Part shown: in pieces, positions 1 through 5,043 of the stretch
Numbering within the stretch: position 1 is the stretch's first letter
Layout of the letters: the number at the start of each line of letters is the position of its first letter
Source of the DNA: an uncultured Ruminococcus sp.
Lineage (GTDB): Bacteria; Bacillota; Clostridia; Oscillospirales; Ruminococcaceae
NCBI GenBank assembly: GCA_947175975.1
Contig: CAMWOX010000109.1
Location: forward strand, 1-5,738
Reading direction: 5' to 3'
DNA: 5,738 nucleotides
Made by a program: the position numbers and the translations under genes
Notes under the pieces: generated by a model
The model's database searches: none
What the model was told of the DNA's origin: nothing
The model's input: only the letters and a program-made list of their open reading frames with translations

Positions 1-236
1 ACGTAAACTCTGATGATAAAGTAGATAGTGCGGATGCGGCTGTGATCCTGGAAGACATTGCATTGAATGCAGTCGGAGAAACAGGCAGAATGAATGCTTC
101 TGAAAATAAGGCGGCTGATGTGAATGGTGACGGTGTGATCAACGCAAAAGATGCGGCAGTAATCCTGAGCTACTCCGCACAGGTGGGTTCTGGTATGCTG
201 GAGGGTGTTTCTCTGAAAGCATATGCTGTCCAGTAA
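1..236 (+). CDS. Dockerin-containing protein, 3' end only (5' truncated by window)
   Basis: Only the C-terminal 78 residues are inside the window, read in the frame whose first full codon is at base 3, with a TAA stop at 234-236. They form a complete type I-like dockerin. The first calcium loop (VNSDDKVDSAD, with its leading Asp split by the window edge) is followed by an Ala-rich helix. The second loop is DVNGDGVINAKD, with Asp/Asn at loop positions 1, 3, 5, 9 and 12, and is followed by a second helix. Dockerins bind cohesin modules on scaffoldins and so attach secreted enzymes or accessory proteins to a cellulosome. The tail SGMLEGVSLKAYA is shared with the next two genes. At nucleotide level, bases 1-55 are identical to 876-930. 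What the missing N-terminus does cannot be known from here; by analogy with its neighbours it could carry the same unrecognised module. A GTG at 42 is an internal codon, not a start. Confidence 0.9.
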   Translation, partial: VNSDDKVDSADAAVILEDIALNAVGETGRMNASENKAADVNGDGVINAKDAAVILSYSAQVGSGMLEGVSLKAYAVQ

Positions 237-250
237 ATGAGGAGGATATT

Positions 251-1114
251 ATGAAAAAAAAACTTGCATTTGCCACTGCAATTGCGACTTTGACGGCAGG
301 GCTTTCTATGTTTTCCAGTGTTCCGGCTTTTGCTAATGAGATGGATGATGGGGTTGTTGTTGCTGTTAATGATAGCTATGCAGTGGTAGCTTTTCCCAAC
401 TATCAGTGGGATGAGAGTCGTCCACAGTGCAGATTTTGTGTTATACCTAAAAGCGATTCCTTGTTTGCAACAATCGCTGAACAAGTAAGATATGGCGATG
501 TGATTTGTTGGTCTGACGAAACTGTATGGATGGTTGCAGATTCGCCACTGATTAACGGTATGAGTAGCTTTGGTGATGGTGCAATAGAGATAGTTGGCTC
601 TGTTCTGGATGAACCGTTTGAATGTTTTAGCCCAGTGACAGTTGACGGTCAGACATTTATTCAGATTCCTGGTGCTGAGGGTATGAGATATGTGCTTGAA
701 GATGGAGCTGATTGTGAAGAAATAGAAGATTTTTGGGGTTGGGAATGTTGCAGATACTATACCGGAATCTATTATGATAAAGCAACGGATTCTAATAAAT
801 ACTCTGAAGAACTGGCAAATGAATACAACAGAGAATACGGTCACCCGATTTGGGTACTCCCGAATGAAGACGGCGACGTAAACTCTGATGATAAAGTAGA
901 TAGTGCGGATGCGGCTGTGATCCTGGAAGAAATCGCTCTGTATGGTGTTGGTGATACTGGCAAGATGAATATCTCTGAAAATAAGGCGGCTGATGTGAAT
1001 GGTGATGGCAAGATCAATGCACAGGATGCGGCACTGATCCTGAGCTACTCTGCACAGGTGGGTTCTGGTATGCTGGAGGGTGTTTCCCTGAAAGCGTATG
1101 CTGGGCAATCATAA
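251..1114 (+). CDS. Secreted dockerin protein with one unrecognised beta-rich module (287 aa)
   Basis: The ATG at 251 follows an AGGAGG site at 240-245, 14 bp after the previous stop, so the gene is probably co-transcribed with it. Residues 1-28 are a signal peptide (Lys-rich start, hydrophobic core, AFA before the predicted cut at Asn29). Residues about 33-158 form an apparently beta-rich module I do not recognise, with landmarks YGDVI (81-85) and GSV (116-118). It is homologous to both halves of the next protein. The region 159-205 is rich in Tyr, Trp and Glu. The dockerin spans about 207-287: loop 1 at 209-220 (D209, N211, D213, D217, D220) and loop 2 at 248-259 (D248, N250, D252, N256, D259). 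Seven cysteines (60, 63, 86, 125, 155, 166, 167) lie in the exported region, whereas the larger paralogue downstream has only two. I see no catalytic motif. The role is probably non-catalytic cellulosome cargo; substrate binding or inhibition is possible but unsupported. Confidence 0.93.
   Translation: MKKKLAFATAIATLTAGLSMFSSVPAFANEMDDGVVVAVNDSYAVVAFPNYQWDESRPQCRFCVIPKSDSLFATIAEQVRYGDVICWSDETVWMVADSPLINGMSSFGDGAIEIVGSVLDEPFECFSPVTVDGQTFIQIPGAEGMRYVLEDGADCEEIEDFWGWECCRYYTGIYYDKATDSNKYSEELANEYNREYGHPIWVLPNEDGDVNSDDKVDSADAAVILEEIALYGVGDTGKMNISENKAADVNGDGKINAQDAALILSYSAQVGSGMLEGVSLKAYAGQS
347..724 (+). repeat. Module copy 1 of the unrecognised repeated domain
   Basis: This stretch encodes residues about 33-158 of the 287-residue protein. 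It aligns by eye with residues 264-395, and more weakly 67-228, of the next protein. Shared landmarks are a VVxV strand at the start, (Y/L)GD(V/I)I in the middle, a (N/S)PLI segment, an (E/L)EI(V/L)GSV strand, and a DGxT(F/Y) strand near the end. The pattern of short alternating hydrophobic strands suggests an OB-like or other small beta-barrel fold; that fold is inference only. Confidence 0.65.
876..1114 (+). repeat. Dockerin-coding cassette, copy 2 (copy 1 at 1-236)
   Basis: The DNA coding for the dockerin of the 251-1114 gene is a near copy of the window's first 236 bases. The first 55 bases are identical, and by hand count there are 28 mismatches over 225 aligned positions (about 88% identity), including a 32-base exact run over the second loop and a 32-base exact run near the end. 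The copies differ at the very 3' end, where this gene ends in GQS rather than VQ. Such conservation points to recent duplication or gene conversion. Confidence 0.85.
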
Positions 1115-1125
1115 TTAATTTTAAT

Positions 1126-1130
1126 GGAGG
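1126..1130 (+). promoter_or_regulatory. Ribosome binding site deciding the start at 1139
   Basis: GGAGG ends 8 bases before the ATG at 1139. An in-frame ATG at 1124 overlaps this site and would prepend MEDDI to an otherwise standard signal peptide, so the start at 1139 is preferred. The layout (GGAGGAT, short AT spacer, ATGAAAAA) matches that of the upstream paralogue. Confidence 0.85.
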
Positions 1131-1138
1131 ATGATATT

Positions 1139-2668
1139 ATGAAAAAGAAAAAATTGGCACTTGCAACTGCGATTGCGACCCTGACGGCGAGTCTTTCCGT
1201 GTTCTCTGGTGTACCTGCTTCTGCAAAGGTCATTGTAAGTGATTTTGAAGCGTTTATGTTGGGAATTGATAAAGTAGTCAATTGGAGAACTGATGAGATA
1301 GCTGATCTGAAAGACGTTCCTCGTGAAGAAATTGTATGGGATATGGATTTTGTCGTTGTTAGTACGGTGTCTCATGATGATGGTATTGATGATTGTATTT
1401 ATGTAGCAAGTCCGGATTACCTTCGTCTTCGACCTCTTGAGAGTTTCGGTTACAATAGTTATACAAAAGATCAGTCATGGATGTTCAGAGATGCTGTCTT
1501 AATGAGTGCTTACTTTGGAATAGGCGAACATGCTTTTATAGATGCTCAATCTGAGATGTTCAAATACATTACAGAGCAGGCAAAGCTTGGAGATATCATT
1601 CATTATCATGCTGAAAACGGCGGTGCTGCTTATATAGGCAGTGGATATGACTTTTGGATGGATGAAGAAATCGCTTCTGAATATGAAACAAATGATACGT
1701 TTACAATCACTGGTTCTATCTTTGACACACCATTTGAAAATATCAAGCCTTATGTGGATGGTGATCTGGTAGCAACACAGATAACTTATGCGGATGGCAC
1801 AGATGTTATTATGGAAAACCAGTATTGGTCATCTGAAGACCCGTCAATCTGGTTGCTCAGTGAGGGAAAAAAGGTGCCGTCCGAAACTGTGAAAGATGAG
1901 CCTGAAGAGCCTGAGGGAACATGGCTGAGTGACAAAATGGTCGTGGTAGATGTGACGGATGATGCTGTCTTTGTTGCCTGGGATGGAGAAGCACCTGCAA
2001 ATGACAAACGTGGCATGGATTACAATTTCTACAAAATTGATAAGTCCAGCCCTGAAATGGCAGAAATCACCAATGATTTAAAATATGGTGATATTATCCG
2101 TTACCGTGGTACTGGTGAAATGGTATTCGCAGGCAATCCGCTCATTGATGATATGTCCTTTACGTCCGGTGAGGGCGAACTGGAAATTCTGGGTTCTGTT
2201 GTGAAAGGATCTTACCATAATTTCACGGCTGTTACAAGTGATGGCGTAACATATCTGCTGATGAATGACACAAGTTATGACACCTGCTATATCATTGAAA
2301 GCAGAGCCGATCACAACACGATCACCGATTTCCTGACCTGGGTAAGTGAAGATCATACAGACGACAGCACCCCCCATAAATTTGACTGGAAAAAAGATGG
2401 TGCGTTCTGGATTCGTCCGAATGAAGACGGCGACGTTAATTCTGATAACAAAGTAGACAGTGCTGATGCGGCTGTGCTTCTGGAAGAAATTGCATTGAGT
2501 GCGGTTGGTGATACCGGCAGAATGAATGCATCAGAAAATCAGGTGGCTGACGTGAATGGTGACGGCAAGATCAACGCAAAGGATGCGGCAGTGATTTTGA
2601 GCTATTCTGCTGAAGTTGGTTCTGGTATGTTAGAAGATGTTTCCCTGAAAGCATATGCTGCCCAGTAA
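1139..2668 (+). CDS. Secreted dockerin protein with two copies of the unrecognised module (509 aa)
   Basis: The start at 1139 is set by GGAGG at 1126-1130. It lies 24 bp after the previous stop, making this the third and last gene of the operon. Residues 1-29 are a signal peptide (ASA before Lys30) closely similar to that of its neighbour, including the shared run ATAIATLTA. Residues 30-66 are a short leader of unknown role. Module A (about 67-228) carries LGDII (150-154) and GSI (192-194), plus an insertion of about 45 residues around 92-138. An acidic, Pro/Glu-containing linker follows (about 245-262). Module B (about 264-395) carries YGDII (316-320) and GSV (352-354) and aligns well with the single module of the 287-residue protein. 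The C-terminal dockerin (about 430-509) has loops at 432-443 and 471-482, each with Asp/Asn at positions 1, 3, 5, 9 and 12. No glycoside hydrolase, esterase or lyase signature was seen. It is probably an accessory cellulosome subunit; the function is unknown. A strong terminator follows the stop. Confidence 0.93.
   Translation: MKKKKLALATAIATLTASLSVFSGVPASAKVIVSDFEAFMLGIDKVVNWRTDEIADLKDVPREEIVWDMDFVVVSTVSHDDGIDDCIYVASPDYLRLRPLESFGYNSYTKDQSWMFRDAVLMSAYFGIGEHAFIDAQSEMFKYITEQAKLGDIIHYHAENGGAAYIGSGYDFWMDEEIASEYETNDTFTITGSIFDTPFENIKPYVDGDLVATQITYADGTDVIMENQYWSSEDPSIWLLSEGKKVPSETVKDEPEEPEGTWLSDKMVVVDVTDDAVFVAWDGEAPANDKRGMDYNFYKIDKSSPEMAEITNDLKYGDIIRYRGTGEMVFAGNPLIDDMSFTSGEGELEILGSVVKGSYHNFTAVTSDGVTYLLMNDTSYDTCYIIESRADHNTITDFLTWVSEDHTDDSTPHKFDWKKDGAFWIRPNEDGDVNSDNKVDSADAAVLLEEIALSAVGDTGRMNASENQVADVNGDGKINAKDAAVILSYSAEVGSGMLEDVSLKAYAAQ
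1337..1822 (+). repeat. Module copy 2 (divergent, with insertion)
   Basis: This encodes residues about 67-228 of the 509-residue protein. It is the most divergent copy, recognised by LGDII, the following HYHAENG strand, an FTITGSIFDTPFEN segment equivalent to EIVGSVLDEPFEC in the upstream gene, and a Y-ADG turn. An insertion of about 45 residues sits between the first strands and the GDII landmark. The boundaries are approximate. Confidence 0.5.
1928..2323 (+). repeat. Module copy 3
   Basis: This encodes residues about 264-395 of the 509-residue protein. It aligns almost without gaps to the module of the 251-1114 gene, except for a few extra residues after the first strand. Shared features include VVxV at the start, YGD(I/V)I, PLI, EI(L/V)GSV and SDG/VDG followed by T(Y/F). 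The internal duplication in this gene makes it a natural reference for defining the family. Confidence 0.65.
2433..2668 (+). repeat. Dockerin-coding cassette, copy 3
   Basis: This is the third copy of the dockerin-coding DNA, more diverged than copies 1 and 2. Many of the visible differences fall at third codon positions. The encoded protein keeps both calcium loops, the inter-loop GDTG(R/K)MN segment and the conserved tail VSLKAYA. It shares the ending AQ-stop pattern with copy 1 (VQ-stop) rather than with copy 2. Confidence 0.8.
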
Positions 2669-2681
2669 ATATGAAAATTGC

Positions 2682-2714
2682 AAAAGCACACAGTATCTGT
2701 ACTGTGTGCTTTTT
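2682..2714 (+). terminator. Rho-independent terminator of the dockerin operon
   Basis: A perfect 10-bp stem, GCACACAGTA (2686-2695) with TACTGTGTGC (2700-2709), has a 4-base TCTG loop. It is flanked by AAAA upstream and followed by TTTTT (2710-2714). Pairing of the A and T tracts extends the stem to 14 bp. It starts 13 bases after the stop of the 509-residue gene. The flanking A tract means it could also act on the opposite strand, but no converging gene exists here. Confidence 0.92.
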
Positions 2715-2746
2715 CGTGAATCTGCATGAGAATTGCACTCTGATTT

Positions 2747-2761
2747 TGTGCAAAATGCACA
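2747..2761 (+). promoter_or_regulatory. Putative operator upstream of the mannanase promoter
   Basis: TGTGCAAAATGCACA is a perfect inverted repeat with 6-base arms around a 3-base AAA centre. It sits immediately upstream of the -35 region of the mannanase promoter. Its core TGCAAAAT recurs at 2773-2780 between -35 and -10, 24 bp downstream. This placement suits a transcription factor site, but no regulator is encoded in the window and the motif is not one I can assign to a named family. Confidence 0.4.
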
Positions 2762-2790
2762 TGGAAGTCGGATGCAAAATATGCTATAAT
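2762..2790 (+). promoter_or_regulatory. Extended -10 sigma-A-type promoter for the GH26 gene
   Basis: The -10 is a perfect TATAAT at 2785-2790, preceded by TGC (2782-2784), giving an extended -10. With 17-bp spacing the -35 is TGGAAG (2762-2767), matching consensus at only three of six positions, so activity probably relies on the extended -10 or on an activator. Transcription would start near 2797, leaving a leader of about 37 bases before the ATG at 2834. Confidence 0.75.
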
Positions 2791-2820
2791 AATACTATCA
2801 GTCATTTTGAAAAATTCTAT

Positions 2821-2827
2821 AAGGAGG
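2821..2827 (+). promoter_or_regulatory. Ribosome binding site deciding the start at 2834
   Basis: AAGGAGG lies 6 bases before the ATG at 2834. A TTG further upstream in frame (2807) would place this site inside the coding region and add nine residues before the signal peptide, so it is rejected as the start. Confidence 0.9.
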
Positions 2828-2833
2828 ATAATT

Positions 2834-4900
2834 ATGCGTAAATCTATCAGAAAAACGATCAGTTCCATTCTGGCTCTTGCACTTTGCATGTCCGGTACAG
2901 GTCTGCTTCCGGCAATTGCAAAAGAATCAGACACAAAAGCTCTCCCACTCGGTACTTATGAAGTCGAGACATTCGAGGGAGCAGAACTCTGGACATCCAT
3001 CTATGAGACACAGCTCCCGGATTATTCTGGCGAGGGCTTTGCGTATCTGACAGCAAGCCCGATTTCATTCCAGATTGAAGTAGAAGAAGAAGGCATGTAT
3101 GAAGTCAAAGTCCGTGCCTGCCAGATTCTCAGTGAAGAAGGCAGAATGCAGACAATCTCTGTGAACGGTATTGATTATACTTACAATATGCCCTATATTG
3201 ACAGCTGGAAAGAAGTCAGCTTTGGTGTGTTCCGTATGAAAGAGGGCATAAACGAGATCGTGTTGAAACCTACTTACGGCTATGCCGCTTACGATACAAT
3301 CACAGTTGAAAAAGCAGTCCTGCCGGAAGTTCTCGGAACGGATGAACCATGTGACCCGAAAGCAACACCGGAAGTCCGGTCTCTGTTGAAATACCTGAAA
3401 TCCGTCTACGGCGAGCACGTGCTTTCTGGTCAGCAGGAAATCTATGGCGGCGGTCATAACGTATCCACGAATATCCGTTATGATGCTAGTACAGACACCT
3501 GCACGGATGGTGCGAAGACATATCCCATTGTGGAAGGCGACTACGGCACGGATGACAGTGGTAACAAATTCCCCTGGCATTGCACAGATCCCGACACTGG
3601 GCAGGATTATGTTTACAGCACGCAGAATCATAATTATACTTACAATAATTATAATCAGGAGTGTGACTATCTGTATGAGCTGACAGGCAAATATCCGGCA
3701 ATCCGTGGCTTTGACCTGAATACGCACAATCCGGGCTTCGGCTGGGAAGACGGCGTTGCTGATCGTATGATTTCATGGACAAAGGAAAAGAACGGCATTG
3801 TCACTGTCAGCTGGCACTGCACTGTACCTACATCCATGGCGGATTTTGAAGTGGACGAAGAGGGCAATTTCACGAAAATTTCTGATGACTGGCAGAAATT
3901 CACCTACAGTGAAAAAACCGATTTTGTCACTGCCAATGTTATGATAGAGGGTACAAAAGAGTATTATTTCTATCAGGAGTGTATGCGCCTTGCAGCAGTA
4001 GAACTTAAGAAGTTGCAGGATGCTGGTGTGCCAGTTATTTTCAGACCGTTACACGAGGCAGAGGGCAATCCCGGTAATAATGGTGACGGCTCCGGTGCAT
4101 GGTTCTGGTGGGCAAAAGAGGGCTGTGAAGTCTATAAAGATCTCTGGAAGCTGTTATATACAACATTGACGGAAGAATACGGTCTGCATAATCTGATCTG
4201 GGAGCAGAATCTTTATGCCTGGTCGGATGAATCCGCACTGTGGTATGCTGGCGATGATATGGTGGATATTGTTGGCTTTGACAAATATAATACGCAGTAT
4301 AACCGCCATGACGGCAAGCAGAGTGGTCCGAATGAGGATGCAGAAAGCAAGATTTTCTGGTCGCTCCTGAATTATGTGGATAACAAGAAGATGGTCTCCA
4401 TGCCGGAGAATGACTCGATCCCGAGCGTTGAAAACATGATGGTTGAGCAGGCAAAGTGGCTGTATTTCTGCACATGGTATGATGACCAGGGTTCAGAGTT
4501 TATTTCCGGTGAACAGTATCAGGATCCGGAAACACTCAAGAGAACCTATCAGAGTGAATACTGCATTACACTGGATGAATTGCCGGAAGATTTATTTAAA
4601 TCTGAAGGTGATGTCACACCTCCCGAGACGACAGAACCCGACACAACAGAATCAAATGAGCCTGTGCTTCCGACTGGTTTGCTTTATGGTGATGCAGATT
4701 GTGACGGAGAAGTCAGCATTTTGGATGTCGTTCTGATGAACAGAGTCTATGTCGGCATAGATAGCCTTGAAGATCAGGGAATGGTGAATGCTGATTTGGA
4801 TCTGGACAGCAAAATCACGCTGTCGGATTCCATGAATGTTCTGAGATTGCTTGTGCATCTGCTTACACCGGAAGATTTCCCGATTCAGGCGGAATCCTGA
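2834..4900 (+). CDS. Secreted CBM35-GH26-dockerin beta-mannanase (688 aa)
   Basis: This is a probable endo-beta-1,4-mannanase that hydrolyses mannan or glucomannan outside the cell as part of a cellulosome. Residues 1-29 are a signal peptide (AIA before Lys30). Residues about 41-161 resemble a CBM35 domain (YEVETFEGAEL start, beta-sandwich pattern, closing AAYDTITVEKA). Residues about 175-585 are the GH26 barrel. RPLHE (404-408) supplies the expected acid/base Glu408 with His407; WFWW (423-426) follows after an 11-residue Gly/Asn-rich insertion. GFDKYN carries the active-site Tyr485, and MPEND gives the likely nucleophile Glu525. Trp548 lies in the segment after it. The 117-residue spacing between the two Glu fits the clan A barrel. 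A Pro/Thr/Glu linker (about 593-612) leads to a dockerin (about 617-683) with loops at 620-631 and 654-665, of a different class from the upstream genes. The gene has its own promoter and terminator, so it is monocistronic. GH26 also contains lichenases and xylanases, so mannan specificity is likely rather than proven. Confidence 0.93.
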   Translation: MRKSIRKTISSILALALCMSGTGLLPAIAKESDTKALPLGTYEVETFEGAELWTSIYETQLPDYSGEGFAYLTASPISFQIEVEEEGMYEVKVRACQILSEEGRMQTISVNGIDYTYNMPYIDSWKEVSFGVFRMKEGINEIVLKPTYGYAAYDTITVEKAVLPEVLGTDEPCDPKATPEVRSLLKYLKSVYGEHVLSGQQEIYGGGHNVSTNIRYDASTDTCTDGAKTYPIVEGDYGTDDSGNKFPWHCTDPDTGQDYVYSTQNHNYTYNNYNQECDYLYELTGKYPAIRGFDLNTHNPGFGWEDGVADRMISWTKEKNGIVTVSWHCTVPTSMADFEVDEEGNFTKISDDWQKFTYSEKTDFVTANVMIEGTKEYYFYQECMRLAAVELKKLQDAGVPVIFRPLHEAEGNPGNNGDGSGAWFWWAKEGCEVYKDLWKLLYTTLTEEYGLHNLIWEQNLYAWSDESALWYAGDDMVDIVGFDKYNTQYNRHDGKQSGPNEDAESKIFWSLLNYVDNKKMVSMPENDSIPSVENMMVEQAKWLYFCTWYDDQGSEFISGEQYQDPETLKRTYQSEYCITLDELPEDLFKSEGDVTPPETTEPDTTESNEPVLPTGLLYGDADCDGEVSILDVVLMNRVYVGIDSLEDQGMVNADLDLDSKITLSDSMNVLRLLVHLLTPEDFPIQAES

Positions 4901-4936
4901 TCCAAAAGGATTTAAAATCATTTAAAATTTCAGATA

Positions 4937-4973
4937 AGCCTGGCATTTTTCTGTTCACGGAAAATGCCGGGCT
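4937..4973 (+). terminator. Hairpin terminator after the GH26 gene
   Basis: AGCCTGGCATTTT (4937-4949) pairs with AAAATGCCGGGCT (4961-4973) as a 13-bp stem with one G-T wobble and an 11-base loop. It begins 36 bases after the stop. The tail ATTACTT is only moderately T-rich, so termination may be less efficient than at 2682-2714. The tail runs straight into the next -35 box. Confidence 0.75.
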
Positions 4974-4978
4974 ATTAC

Positions 4979-5007
4979 TTGACAAAGTGGCAGAATCATG
5001 CTATACT
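4979..5007 (+). promoter_or_regulatory. Near-consensus promoter for the LRR gene
   Basis: A perfect TTGACA (4979-4984), a 17-bp spacer and TATACT (5002-5007) with an upstream TGC (4999-5001) make this the strongest housekeeping-type promoter in the window. Transcription would start near 5014, giving a leader of about 30 bases. The -35 begins five bases after the preceding terminator stem. Confidence 0.9.
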
Positions 5008-5029
5008 AGAACAGTCAATTATAAATTAT

Positions 5030-5036
5030 GGGGGGA
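5030..5036 (+). promoter_or_regulatory. G-run ribosome binding site for the LRR gene
   Basis: GGGGGGA precedes the ATG at 5044 by 7 bases. It differs from the AGGAGG used by the other genes here and would rely on G-U pairing with the 16S tail, so it may be weaker. No better start lies nearby. Confidence 0.65.
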
Positions 5037-5043
5037 AATTTAA

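Noticed and set aside
237..254. Tiny open frame ATG-AGG-AGG between the first two genes
   Set aside because: It consists of the ribosome binding site itself and encodes five residues; it is a coincidence of the TAAATGAGGAGG junction.
170..1108. A 312-codon open frame on the minus strand, longer than the sense gene it covers
   Set aside because: The sense strand has a ribosome site, signal peptide and dockerin. The antisense frame begins in the reverse complement of the conserved dockerin tail, and the same antisense peptide (YAFRET) recurs opposite all three dockerin genes, which marks it as a shadow.
1124..1138. Upstream in-frame ATG for the 509-residue protein
   Set aside because: It overlaps the GGAGG site and would add MEDDI, an acidic stretch, ahead of a normal signal peptide.
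2807..2833. Upstream in-frame TTG for the GH26 protein
   Set aside because: AAGGAGG at 2821-2827 serves the ATG at 2834; the TTG lacks its own ribosome site.
2876..2890. Possible lipobox (LALC, residues 15-18) in the GH26 signal peptide
   Set aside because: The residue before Cys18 is Leu rather than Gly, Ala or Ser, and a good AIA signal peptidase I site follows at 27-29.
3065..3727. A 220-codon minus-strand frame inside the GH26 gene
   Set aside because: It lies wholly antisense to a well-supported glycoside hydrolase, has no recognisable domain, and is best explained by codon bias of the sense gene.
4910..4928. Direct repeat ATTTAAAAT twice, 10 bp apart
   Set aside because: It is short, AT-rich and located in the 3' untranslated part of the mannanase transcript, too far from the next promoter to be a convincing UP element.
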